From Limnoperna fortunei (taxonomy: Eukaryota; Mollusca; Bivalvia; Mytilida; Modiolidae), in assembly GCA_944474755.1 (NCBI GenBank), contig OX104114.1, positions 83,376,623 through 83,440,622 of the forward strand: 64,000 nucleotides of DNA, in the 5' to 3' direction. Under the pieces are notes generated by a model that saw only the letters and a program-made list of their open reading frames with translations, ran no database searches and was not told the origin of the DNA. Position numbers and translations under genes: made by a program. Below, piece after piece: positions 36,763 to 50,200 of the stretch. How positions within the stretch are numbered: position 1 is the stretch's first letter; every line of letters begins with the position of its first letter.

Positions 36763-37585
36763 CTAACTTTTTGTTATTTGTTTCATATTTTATTGTGTAT
36801 GATTTAGTGAGTTTTACAGTATATGTTTAATACATATATTATGTGTTCAGATACAACAGAGTAACAATCTGTTCACTATGTTCGAGTAAGAGACAGAGTA
36901 ACAATTTGGTGGCTGTGTTCGAGTGAAGCTTTTCTATGATGTTTCTTGTGTCTGCTGATTGTGTAACCGGCAGCTAATTAGTCGTTATAAACAACAAACT
37001 CAATATATATGTTGTATTTTTATCAGGCCAAGAAGGATAACTCTAGCACGACATAAAACATGTTTGTATGAACAGTGAAATATTATATTCACAATAATGT
37101 TAATGCTTTATTATTATCTGCACATGTACTCCTTTGTCATATTAATATCTAAATTATTACTAAATGTATTTCTTATTTTAAATATTTAAAAGTATTAATT
37201 AACAAAAGAAAGCATTTAGTGCCAAAACAAAGCAAGCTTGAAAACATGACATGACTGATAAACATACAAATCCAATTAAAGAAAAAATGTACCATGTATT
37301 GAGGTACAAAGATTTTCAGCACAAGGAAATGGTTCTACTGTGAACCGCAACATCAGTTTAACAAAGTCTGTAGTAATAATATGACCTCTAACATTTATTG
37401 ATACACATTATTTTTCATATTTACCTTTTTATCCTAAATCGGACAAATATTGAAATTGAAATGGTTGTATAATTAAAAATTTACCAAATTTACTGATGCA
37501 ATTATATTTAATAAATTTTATTAAAAATAGTTTTTTTTCTTTTTATGCAATTTCTATTAATTTTTGAAAAAGAAAATTAATCAGA
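36763..37585. other. 3' flank of gene B, no gene; 37-bp local duplication
   Basis: The flank TTCAGATACAACAG...CTGTTCACTATGTTCGAGTA matches the gene C flank at 53362 onward (TTCAGATACAACAG...CTGTTCGTTGTGTTCCAGTA), so the duplicated block extends past the stop codon. In B only, CAGAGTAACAAT plus the following bases is repeated (36857 and 36894). Nothing further is recognised. Confidence 0.45.
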
Positions 37586-37805
37586 AAAATAGCAAAGAAA
37601 ACAGACCGAACAAGAGTCAAAAGTCAGCTTAGTAATTTTATTTGGTTTTATTACTCTAAATGAACTCATGAGCACAAAAATCATACAAAGTGCACATTAG
37701 GATTAATAAACAAATATTCGATCAACGTTTTTATCAATAGAGGTCACTGCGCACAATGGGAAAATTGGAGTGAACTCAGATTCTCCGGACGTTGAGCAGT
37801 TCTTG
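37586..37805 (-). repeat. Interspersed repeat R1, degraded third copy
   Basis: AATAGCAAAGAAAACAGACC, GAACAAGAGTCAAAAGTCA and, after an AT-rich insertion, GTGAACTCAGATTCTCCGGA, CGTTGAGCAGTTCTTGCC align in the orientation of 4611-4798. Confidence 0.55.
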
Positions 37806-39599
37806 CCGTTGCAACGCACCCGTCGTGTTATTGGTAGTCAATGCCGGGTACACCAGTCCGGGAAAGGAAGATGCTACACAAACGATACGACGAACCGAAC
37901 ATCTAAACTTGTTTGGCAGACACTCATCGTGTCCATGATGTCTTCCATAACATGTAGAAATACCTCTAAGCAATAAAGAACTGGTTCTGCAGTTTCGCGT
38001 TAGTCAAATAGCTTGATTACGAACTCGTTGTACTTAAAAAAAACTCTAGAGTATCGTTTTAGTTCGGAAGCTCTATATGCTGGAGCCGATGATGTTGGAG
38101 TTCAGATGCTAAAATACATTTGCATACGAAAATGACTACGATTGGAAGTGAATTAAAGCTTAGATAGCATACCGTATAATCTGAGTGTCTGTTAATGTGT
38201 TCCGAAGATATCACGTAATTTCTTAAGGACAAGTTTAACATTCAGATATGCTGTACTGCTCTACACTCACAATTGTCTAACAGTATCATACTATTTTTTA
38301 TTCTTGTATTAAGCCATGATTGTCATACTGACAATAATATAATTATAATATTATTCGTAACAATTTTACAGTCGTTGAATAGTGTTGGTTTCAGTTAAAA
38401 ATCATGGACTATACAGAAATCTATACCACAAATAAACAAATGAAACTGGAATTATTAAGCAGTATACAATAATATTTTGACATAGTTCTTGTATTGCGAT
38501 TTTCATAGTAAAAGACAGCACTTCTTGGATGCAATAAGTACCTGTTGGTAAGTCTTTAGTTAACTAGGTTTTGACTGTTTCTACCTATACAATTCATAAA
38601 GGTTAATTGTCCCTTCTGAAAAAATTCTCTATTGTTACTTCCAACACAAAACCTGCAAGTTAAGATAATATTATTTGGAAGTTTTAAAGTGATCTATAAA
38701 TAATCTGGAGACTTTTCTTATAAAGTATAATAGATAGATCAGACTACTTTCAGTGATAGCAAGAACTTTTTAAATTTTAACCTGGTCTGCGGTACACCTG
38801 TCATATTGTTTACTTGTATATCGATCAACCCGGAAATACTATTTTTAGTAACATGCCTAATATTCTTTAAATAGAGTAACAAGCCATATATGTCTTTTGT
38901 AAATCGCAACACCCCTAATACATTATTTAAAAATAGACAAATAGGAATTATATCTTTGCTGACAGAAGTGAAATTTAGCTAATCAAAATGCATGAAATTT
39001 AGTCATAAGTAATATATTTTTATATTATTTTATGGTGTTTGTTGGCGTATGCAGAGCAAGCTATTTTATTTGTGTTTGATAGCGGTAAATATGATCATGG
39101 TCCGATTTATATGTGTCGTGAGTTAGTTTATTGAATCGGCGAACAAAAGATTTTTATGGATCTAAAGTTTTAATGAGGGCCACACATTGTACACCTGATA
39201 ATGATAATTTTATATTTGATGTACATGTTATGTCCAACTAATCCCATTGATTGGTATGGGGTTTTTTTATATAAATACTGATATTTCATTTTATTCCATA
39301 ATATGTGGATAAGATACGGAGATTGGTTCGTTTTTACGTATAATTGATATAGCTTGTTTCTATAATTATTATATCAGATAGAACTGCTAAATAAAGAGAT
39401 ATATATGACAATATGTGTTGCCACAATAAGTACATCACACAAGTGTTTAAGATAAACAGATGTGCACACAGGTCATATATCTATATACTGTTATTACATG
39501 TTACATTCAAATAAGTAAGTGTCATTTATAACACAACAATATGATTATGTTTCATAGAAATCTTTGTCATTGTCTTGGTCTTGATCACAGGGTTTGAGC
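37806..39599. other. No gene seen
   Basis: AT-rich. 37806-37980 is less AT-rich (CGACGAACCGAACATCTAAA) and may extend the neighbouring repeat. Its frames lack family features. Confidence 0.3.
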
Positions 39600-39960
39600 T
39601 CCACTGTTGATTTTTGATGACGACGAAACGCATGTCTAGAGTAGCGAATTCTATTTACCTTGGTATCATTGATAACATTTTATTTGCAACCACTGTTCGA
39701 TGCCTCTGCTGGTGTGCTGTTAGTCCCCGAGGGTATCAGCAACCCAGAAGTCACATTTCAGTGCTAACATTGTGCATATCATTGATTCTTTCTGTGATAT
39801 AGTTATCTTCTTTTCTAGCTCTTGATTTACACTGCTGAAACCCCTCTGCACAGTGTTACCTTCGGCAACACAATATTCCAGAAACGACTGGAAACCTCTA
39901 AACGCACTTATGAATTCAGCACTGCACAGTGCCGCACTGCAGCACACTGCGTCTTTATTA
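39600..39960 (-). repeat. Mussel-type repeat with CGTTTCGTC and CCCCGAGGGTATC blocks
   Basis: ATGACGACGAAACGCATGTC and AATTCTATTTACCTTGGTAT (39616-39667) are the complement of the block at 55000-55070. GATGCCTCTGCTGGTG, GTCCCCGAGGGTATCAGC and AACCCAGAAGTCA (39699-39754) are a block I recognise as frequent in mussel DNA. No conserved frame. Confidence 0.6.
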
Positions 39961-40224
39961 ACAACAGGCAGTTATGTATCTATTGAGTACTGAGACATTG
40001 TTCTATACCCTACCAACATCTAAGCTTTTCTGACTTCTTCTGTTTGTATTCAGCGAACTTCTAGCTTCTGACCACTTACGAAAAATCTCGCCTAATGATT
40101 CTACATCATTCAGTATCAGAGAACGTAAATAAACCATAAGTCAACTGGTACTTACCATCAAAGCGTACATGGAATGAATTAATTACCGGATATGTGTAAT
40201 TTAGCAGGTATACGCATGAATAAT

Positions 40225-40515
40225 TTATAGATTGATTCAATGATTGAAGGCTTGTGTAATGTCCAGCGACATTTCGGACGAAAACATAAACAAAGGTAGT
40301 TGCGGAGAATTCAGCCTTGTGTGGCGGCTACGATGATCCTACTCTTTTTCTAAATCTACAATTCGTTCACATGCTTCTAAGTAGAACTCTACAAACACGT
40401 TTCCTGCTATGGACTGGGGTCAGGCTCTCCGAATGAAACCTTACAACCTCCAAAACGAGGACTTCCCTATCCGATACATTGTTATGGAGGGTTGAGCACT
40501 AGGAACACTACCGGA
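40225..40515 (-). repeat. SINE-B copy upstream of gene C
   Basis: The plus strand shows GAATTCAGCCTTGTGTGGCG, ATCCTACTCTTTTTCTAAAT, CTACAATTC, TGGGGTCAGGCTCTCCGAAT, TTCCCTATCCGATACATTGT and GAGCACTAGGAACACTACC, the complement of the SINE-B body with the 5' end at 40515. The ATCA tail is degraded (GATTGATTCAATGATTGAAGG). Confidence 0.6.
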
Positions 40516-41259
40516 GAAAATATTTCATAAATATCGAATACCAGTCAATAAGGTCATGGTATGGAATTAAAAGAATCACAACTTTTGATGAGGATTTTTG
40601 TGTTAGCGATGTTTTTGTTTTTGCGTCCTACGACTAAGTTGTTATTTGATTACGCATCGCTACCTACTGATTTATTTTGTATAATCGTTTCCAGTTATAG
40701 ATCATAAAAGTAATAAAAAAGAGCACGCACCTACACAAACATCTTTTTAATTATTTAAAAACCGGTCACCAAACATTCTTACATTTGAAAAGTAATTTAT
40801 ATTCAAGTATCTAGTACTTTGTTTATAAAAAATATGGGGTGTAATAATCTGTAAGCTATATAGTTAATATCATTTTATGACTTTTATGACACATTGGGAT
40901 TTAACTGCGTAGTTATTTCAGTCAGGTTTGCTGTCATTTGAGCGTTTGCACGCATTGTTTGAGTTAAAATTGTACATAATACAGCATTTAAAATTAAACA
41001 TCTATATTTTCATTTACATTGGGTCCAAGGTGATTTCCTTGTAATACAATACAAAGTAAAATATGCATTCTCAGTGTCGCGTTTCACATTTGATTCGTTT
41101 ATTTTATTTACTGTTTAAAAGATGTAATCGTGTAGAAAACCTTGTGATACCTAGTTTGTGTTTAACAAAAAAAAAGAAGACGTAATTATTCCGGCTTCTT
41201 ATTAAAATTATGTTTAACATAATCGACCTTGCTGTAGAAACAAAACTGATTCAAACAAG
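40516..41259 (+). promoter_or_regulatory. 5' flank of gene C; no other gene
   Basis: From about 41000 the sequence aligns with the gene B flank and with 17500-17665 (GATTTCCTTGTAATAC, GTTTAAAAGATGTAATCGTG, AAAACCTTGTGAT). From 41213 to the ATG the B/C match is closest. Promoter elements cannot be named. Confidence 0.4.
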
Positions 41260-44200
41260 ATGTGGATATTAAAGGTTTATTTGTACTTTGCAATATGTAT
41301 TCTAAATTCTCAGGCCAGCGGAAGTGGTAAGTTATTTCATAAAATCCGAGTGCTAGAAACCTTATTTAAAAAATGTTCGTGCTAGATAAAGGTAAATTAG
41401 GTTTAAATTATTTTAACTACAACAAACGTGCGTTTATTAAAGATTTATGTATGGTCATTTCCGTAATTAGCCATCTCAGTTGATATGGGAGCCTCGGGAC
41501 TGATACCAAAGACTATAATACTAAAATACTTCATAGCTGAAATTATACATGAGGAATTTATGCAGGGACAGATACAGAAACAAGCGTGTAAAAAACATTG
41601 ACAACATAATCGTTTTGTAGAAATTACCTCTTTTTCACCTGTCACAACCAAGACAGGAAAAACCATTAAACCTTAAAACAAAAGCCTGACCTCATATTCT
41701 TTAGACATTAAAGAAGACCGTTAGTCATTTTTTCTGTTGGGTCTTAATATAAATTATCTCGTAATAGCCTCAATTTTAATTTCAATAGGTTTTGCAAAGG
41801 TGTTTGTGTTGAATTTCTAACCGCAGTAAAAAAACGCATATACATTATGACATTTATAAGTGCTTGGTTTTACAATGTCTTCTGGTCTCATTTATATCAA
41901 TGTTTAAAATTTAAAAAAAAAAACAATATTTCGGTAGAAACAAAGGAACACTTATCAAGTACTTTTGATAATAAAAGAGCAGTCGATGGACCGTGCATTT
42001 TACTTTGTATTAATGGTAACAGCATTCCTACTAATTTAGATATAACCAAACTCCATGTTGTAAGTCTATATGTCATTGATGTAATGCACAGGTCAAAAAT
42101 ATGACAAACAGAGAAACAGTATAAACAAAGCAGCGACCATAAAACTATTCCTCCGTAGAACGTAATAACTTCGGATTGGAAGACCAATCAATAAACACTG
42201 GCGACGATGACAAGGTGTTAAAAATAACATCATTACTACGTGGGTGACGTCAGATACCAACGTTAACTTTGTTCTTTTGAAAAACATTCATATTAAAGAT
42301 CTATTTTTATAAAAGACGAACATGTAAGAAGCAATAAAAATCAGTTGTTTATATTCAATGCGCTATTATAGTACGAAACTCACATTTACATTTTAGGCAA
42401 TGTTTCCTGTAGTTGTAAGTTTTTCTATTATTTTTACAACTCAATATTACATTTTATCCGATAGCTTTTGTTTTTTTACATTAAGGCAGTATCTACCGGC
42501 ATATGTATTTACTGTTTCTGTTTTGTATTGTATTTGTAATATAATATTTAATGACTTTTATGCTGCAAAATATATATTTCAAATATTTAAATGACAACAA
42601 AATGAATGTAGAAAAGTTCAATAGTTGTGAGAAAATCATCTTTCTCGCGTAAACTAATACAGAAAACAATCAATAATAGTAGGGAAAGATTACCTTATCT
42701 TTTTAATTTAAAATACGATTAAATGTGTTGGTTGGCATGTTGATGTCGAATTGTAGCTGTCGATAAGTCAACAAACAATAAATTACAAACAGGCATCCAT
42801 CACTTTATTTAGAGATGTGTACAGTTACAAAGTACGATAGTAATTTTGAACAGAAGACACGATAAAACTTATACTTTGGGTTCACTTAGAAGAAGGTTGG
42901 GGCAGAAGATAAATATAATTAAGTCGGTAATAACACGTTTTATGCAATTATTATACTTTACTATGGTAACCAGTACTAAAATAAATAAGATGTTATGAGC
43001 AATAACTTCTCTTTCCCGCTCGAAACTGCACGTGGATAAAATAACTGTCTGGGAATTTGCATGTATACAAAATAACTAGTTATTTGTTCGACGTGCCAAA
43101 GCGCGCAAAATTTGAAAAGGGGAAATAACTAGTTATTTATCCGAGGTGCAAAAGCGCGCCAAATTTAAAAGGGTTACTACATAGTCCCCTTGTTCTTGTT
43201 TGTGTTTAGTTCAGTATAATAATATATGGCCTTTAATTGACTTCTGGTAATATCCATAGAAGGTCATAATTTTATATTGTTAACCTTTTCTTTTTCAGTT
43301 AAAGGATGGGAGAATCACATTATTTTTTCAAACGCATCTACACTATTCATGAAAAATCTTGGTTCAAATAAGAATATAAGTTTTGCAGTAAATGTATCAT
43401 TTATACTGTATGTAGATTATCATTACAGTGAAGGGTCTATATACTGGTCGGATATTATTCAGAAAACAATATCAGGTATTGTATTGATTCGAGTGTGACC
43501 CTGCTATGTCCAAAGCTTTGTTGTTTTTTGAGAGATTTTCAAATTATTTAACACAAATTCTTACCTAGCCCATTATTGTCTTGTGAATTATGGCATTCTT
43601 AAATTTTATGCCACAAGTGATCATTAAATCAAGATAATGCGTCGCGAGCAACATTCTGGTCGCTACCTTAAAGGTCAAGAACACATGACAGCATTGAAGC
43701 GGATTTGTGTCCACCCATACATTCGTTATTTATTTACGGATTTTCAAGAAATGTAACACAAATCATGATCAAAGCGTGCAACATTTAAGTTGCAATATTG
43801 AAAGTAAGGGTTACAGTGAATATTAAAGAAGATTTATGATCTTCCCATAATTCCTCCGTCAAGGCATCCTCACATAAAGTGAAACAAGTGATCACAAGAC
43901 GACAATTTGCATGCTGTTGCTAATTTCATGCCAAGGATTACAATATGACCATTAAACATTTTCTATCCACATTTCATTGATGTGTAATTTTATGATCATT
44001 TTATTTTAAAGATGTATCCAACCGCTTCAGTGGTAAGCCTTTTATTAATTGTTGGTTATTATGGCGACTCAAACTATTCTATTTACATGAATAGATACGT
44101 ATATTTCAATGGTATTCTTTAACTTTTTAAAATTGTGTTATAAAGTCTGGCTAAGAAAAAAGGTGTGTTTTAAATTTTCACTGCGAATGGAAACTAGACA

Positions 44201-47200
44201 AATTGTAAGAAAACAAACGATATATAAGATTAACAACTTTAATTGACTTTGTTGTATATGCCCATCATCTTAATCTAGATGGCAGACGAACCAATGGGTG
44301 ATCCAAAATATGTATATCAAAATATAATGACATAATGTAACCAAAACATTAAAACACATATATAGTCATGTTTAACCATTGGGGATCAAAATCAGGAAAC
44401 CAAAATCAAACACGAGGCCCACATGGTTTTCACTCAAGTACTGCGAGAGAGTAATAAGTGTAGGCAATGATGGCTACTTGTTGCTTACTAACTTCTGTTA
44501 GTATACTAGACATGAACAAAAAGGACTCGCTATTGATTTATTATGTATTAAGTTCTTCGTGAAGTTAAGTGCTACTTTAAGAGATTAAATTACACCGTAT
44601 TGCTAAATCAATCGAAAAAGTATTTTGACAGGATGAGATGTCATTCATCTGATGTTTTACAATACGACGTCATAATTCGATTAAATAACACAGAACAACG
44701 TGGCATAGCTGTAGATTCTACAAATAACCATGTTTACTGGATAGAGGTGGCGAATTATAACTACTCGGAAAACGTTGCTTCAATCCAAAGATGCGACTTG
44801 GACGGTTCAAACAAAATGGTCATACTAAGCACTGTAAACACCACGTTACTTACATTACAGTTAGATACAAGAAATAAGTAAGTATTTGTTTTATTGAAGG
44901 ATGAATTGACTGGGTTAATGCAATAGTTTTGTAAATTAGCTGTTACGGCGTACTTCACCTTTATAAAAAAAATCAAATAAAGTCATAAACCATAATTATT
45001 TACTACATACAAAATAAACGTGCACAACAAACAGTTCAGTATATTTTTACTTAGTTCACTTTCTGTCGTCCATCTGCAACACCTTACACCAATGAATCGA
45101 TATTTGAGTATCAAAAGATGGAATTTAATGCGGTAAATGACGTTTAGTAATGCTTTCTTTTCCAAGTGAAAAGTAATTTCACCACATGCATGTTCAGTTC
45201 ACTTTTATTATCACGAGCTCTGGAATTTACAAAGTTGTTGGTTTATTCTTGTCAGTTGGCCTCTTACCTCTTTAGCATACACACCTTTTTCATTTCATAA
45301 TTTCTGGCTCATTGAACAATTTCATTTTTTTTATACCTACAAATTATTTAAGCATTTCAAACATGATACTAATATAAATGCAGTATAAGTATTGATCTTG
45401 TTACTGTTATTATCGACATGAAGGTTACATTTTACTTTACAGGTGGTTATATTTTGCTAATTATAGCATTCACACGATCGAGAAGTGTAAATTGGACGGA
45501 AGTGAAAAACAGACAGTAATCACAAATGCATCGATAACATATGGATTAGCCATAGGTATATTTATTGATATATATTATTTAAGTGCTTTAATACCCCAGT
45601 GTTTTACAATAAGAAATAGAGGTGCAAAAACAAATTTGATAGGGACGCTGACGTCCCATGTTTCCTGAGCAAATTAAAGTCAAAAGAGACCAACTATTGT
45701 ATAAAAAACCAAGACAAGCGTTTTGTCTGACGAAGATTCATCAGAGGCGCTCCAACCAACATATCGAAGGTCCACTAATAATGGTGCTAAAAGCAAATGC
45801 TTCTTCTGTATGTTAGTTTTCTGATGTTATTCATTATACAGTAGTGTAACACTGTCAAGTAAAGTCTAACTCTCATTATTTCACCCAATGAATTTTATGT
45901 TGTCTTGGTCTCGTTCTGAGCTGATAAATTTTTCTCTAAAGGTTAAACGTCGATCATGAAACAAACAAAATTCACTAACATAATAAAAGCTAATGGATGT
46001 AAGAAAAGGTTGTGTTAAATAGCTTCATGTTTCAACTGTTTTATTATTTCAGATTTCAGCGAAAATCGGATATATTGGACAGGATATGTTACACCCTATA
46101 TTTATTCCGCAAAGTTAGATGGCACTGATATAAGAACCATACATGTCTCCTTACCACAGAGCGTAAAATACAATCTGTTTACGGGAATAAATCTTTATGG
46201 CAGTTATCTCTATGTAGCCGATGTTGGCATTGTTTATAGATTAGAAAAAAACCAAGACAATGCTGTACCAGTCAATATTGGCAACAAAATAGTTACATAT
46301 GGTGTAAAAGTTATCCAAAAAGAAGGTATACTCATACTTACAAAATTAGACAAAACAAGATTCGTCAATACCATCGTTGATTTCAGAGAAATGTTTCAGC
46401 AATATCCAGTTTTTAATCCAAGAACAAAAAAGGATCTCAAACACCCAAGTCAAACGATTTCTGGTCTCAAACGAGGTTCTGAGGCCACTAGAAATCTATT
46501 ACGCGGTTTGCTGAGATTTTCCCATCTTGCCCTACACCTGTGTTTGATTCTATTTTTCATTAATGTGTTTAAGGAAATCCGGTGCTGTTCTGTTAGAAGA
46601 TTTCAACAGATAGAGTTATCTACCCTGAAAGTAATATCCAGTGTACATTTGACAGTTGACGTCACAAACATTTTTACGGAAAGGGAGCATGCAATTTTTA
46701 CAAGGATATCTCAACCGGCTCTAAATAGGTACCACACTGTCTCATTAGTAAGAAAAAAAGCTCTCCTCATTCTCACACCCACAACAGGAAAATTAGCAAT
46801 TCTTGATTGACAAGGTAGTTATACCCTTTGAGGTCAGACCTCAAACACAGTGTTAGCAATCTATAGTCAATGGTAGTGATGTTAAAACATCTTTACTGGG
46901 TTCATTGGGTACACATACCCCGTCAAGTGTACTATAGTAAGTGTTGATGTATTCTTAACAGGGTATTTGCGTGAAAAATGAAAACTGCTTACCGTGTATG
47001 GTTCAGCTTATGTTCCTTTTGTAAATCAAGAAGGGTACTTTTTGAAATCAATAATTATTTCTTCGAGAAATTCAGCTTTTTGAAATATGACAATTTTTAA
47101 ATTTTGAAAGGGCGATTTTCCATACTAAAACTTGACCTCAATTAGAAAGGAAGTGTACTTTAGGAACAATCAATTGTTATCTACTCGAAATCCTTCGGGT

Positions 47201-50200
47201 GATGTCATCTGCAGTTAAGGCGGGAAAAGTCTCGCGGTTTGTGCGAATACCATTGAACGTCAAGAAAGCAGACGAACATTTGTAAAGATCGTAAGGTCCC
47301 TTCAGAAACAAAAATGGCTGACTTATTATGTAGAATTCCCGTAGCAAAAGTCAATGATGATTAGTGACAACTAAACAACAGAGGCATAGTATAAAACATG
47401 GGCAGGTTATCGTATCTACATTTTTTCTACTGAATTTTCGTAAAACAAAGGTAAAATATAGAATAATAAATAAATTTTGCGAGAATACTGACTTTTGATT
47501 GGCTGGAAAATATTTTCTATCAGAGTATGGAAAACAAATTTGATCGTCATGGAGACACGCGTTATTTGACGTCATATATTACTCCACGGAAACTAACAGT
47601 TTTTGTGTTGATCGCTTTTTGCAAAATGTCCAGTTACAAAAATAAAAATGTTGAGTTTATTCTATGGTTTGAATTTATTTATAAGTATTAACTACACAAA
47701 ATATTTTCTCCATCGAGGGATAACAAAATTTCCGTTGTGCACATTTAATATAATCCGCTACGCGGATTCTACAATGTGCAAAACGGAAATTTTGTTATCC
47801 CTCGATGGAGAAAATATTTTTTGTAGTTAATCCTTAAATAAGAAAATGCAAGCAAAACAAGTTTTCCAAAGGGGTTTGGCATTTAGTATAGTCAGGGCAA
47901 TTCATAATAAATAACGGCTTATTTACTGACAGGTTTTCTAAAAGCTAGGTGCTAACAACAATACGTTTTTATTGGATCTTTTTTCCATTGACCTATTAAT
48001 ATTTATTTCACCGTAACGTTATATTAAAAACTTATTTTCTAAAGTTTTATCTTTAATCGTCTCTTTTTGGATTCACCTGCATGTTGTTTTTACGAATCTA
48101 GTTTATTGCTTGTATTGACCTACGAGGTGCAGCTAAAAGCTTTAGGCTACTTTTTCCTTTAAAAACTTAAACTACACGTGAATTGACGAGTAAACCTTAA
48201 TTTTCCAAGAAATGTAAATATAATACTATTTATTCATCACGTTATTAGATTTGCCAACGCAATTTTTTATACTAGAAGCTTTTTACGCGTATCAGTATTC
48301 ATTTTAAACAATAAATATATTTTAGAACGAACCGGACCAAAAGGACAGAAAGATATAGTCCGAGAATCCTCTGCCCTCCAACGCTTTTTTTATTTGTTTG
48401 CGTGGGACGTCATAGAGCTTTCCATAAGTAAAACAGAGGATTTTGCGACACAGGTATGAGTCGGCAAATTTCATCATGTCCAGATGTTAAAAAACATTTT
48501 TGTCCAGTTAAATTATGTATAATTTGCTTCTTTAGATAGTTTTCTGTGTGAATATAATCAATATACCTTCAATCCAGCTAATTTAAGCACTGGATTTAAG
48601 TCACACGACTTTTTGTTCAAAATGAAAGTGAAATGTCCGAATGTAAGGGAGTCGATAGAAATGAGCTTAGAAAAGGACTTAAATCACCTTGATTGAAGGT
48701 ATATTGATTATATTCAAAGAGAAAAATATCTAAAGAAGCGAATGATATATGTTAAAAGTGGACAAAAAAGTATGTTAACATCTAGACAAGATGAAATTTG
48801 CCGACTCAGACCCGTGTCGCAAAATCCGTTTTACTTATGGAGAGCTCTCTGACGTCCCACGCAAAAAAGGAAAAAAAGCGTTGGACGGCAGAGGATTCTC
48901 GGACTATATCTTTCTGTCCTTTTGGTCCGGTTCGTTCTAAAATATATTTATTGTTTAAAATGAATACTGACTTAGATTTTGTTAAAATGTTTTCAAAAAA
49001 GGGACTTTTAACTTATATTACTGTGTCTTTGTCTTCAACACACTCGTGTTCTCTTTCACATAAAACTGATCATGTATAAAAATATATTACAGAAAATTTT
49101 ACTAGGAATTAGAATACATTATACATTAGGCGTTGTCTGTTAACTTCATTTCTTAGTAAACTTAATGCCTTAGTTTTACAATATGCGTTTTTTACATCTT
49201 TTTCATGTCTAGACTTCAATTGTAACGTTAAGTTTTTGTTTCTTACCAAAATGTATAGTGTTGTAGTTAGTGGGAGTACCGAAAATTACCTTTAATCTAT
49301 AAAGTTAAAATCTATATAGGTTTTAAGATCCGGACTATTTAAGTACATGAAATTCTTAAACGGTCTAAAATGATCCAAGTATCAATCTGCATCACAGTAT
49401 ACAAAGTTTAAATATTTGACTTGTGTGTCGGCTACCAATTCTCCAACTCGTAGATTTGGCAGCATAGATTATATTATTGATATTATGTTAAATTTTCCTT
49501 CAGTCATTCAAGATTTACTTCTCCCTATTCTATCATGATATTATTTGTTATTTCCGTTCATTTCCCTAAATATAAAGAGTTTAACCCTTGACGTGCCCGA
49601 GTGCGCCCCGCGGCAAAGGCGAAGGGTAAGCTAAAATCCCCAACTACGTTGTTAAAATCCCATGTCCTCCATACATACGGATATGACCATTTTTTCCCTT
49701 ACTTTTAAATCTAAAATGATAAATGATTGATTGATTGATTGATTAATGGTGTTTAACGCCCGAGCAGCATTATTTCAGCTATATTCAGGCGATGAACATG
49801 AAATGGATGATGAATGAAAATGGGATGGGACACAAGGAAAAATAGGGGTAACGGATTTTAGATTGCCACTGGCAAATGGGAGGATGGATAGGGTCGGGCA
49901 ATTCAGCCTCCTGTAGCGGGATCAAAATCCCTACTCATAGCGAATACTACAGCAGCGTTCTTTAACGTGCGAGGAACGTGGCATTTTTCCCAACACGGTG
50001 CACTAATATGGTTTGCGGTCAGGTTTTCCGTATTTTGGCCTGACAACCCCAGCTTGCCAGGGGTACCCCATTCAACCACCTGGGGCACACATCCCAGTCG
50101 GTCTTTAGGCAAACCGACCTGACACGCCGGTCAGGGTACTGGGCGCTATTTAGTCGCCTTTTACGACAAGCTAGCGCGACTGCGGTCTATTCTTTTGGCC

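Noticed and set aside
37770..37976. Cys/Arg-containing frames on both strands
   Set aside because: They overlap the R1 repeat end; the two frames mirror each other and neither shows domain spacing.
48798..49079. 93-codon frame
   Set aside because: It is the right arm of the 679-bp fold-back element plus flank; no protein similarity.
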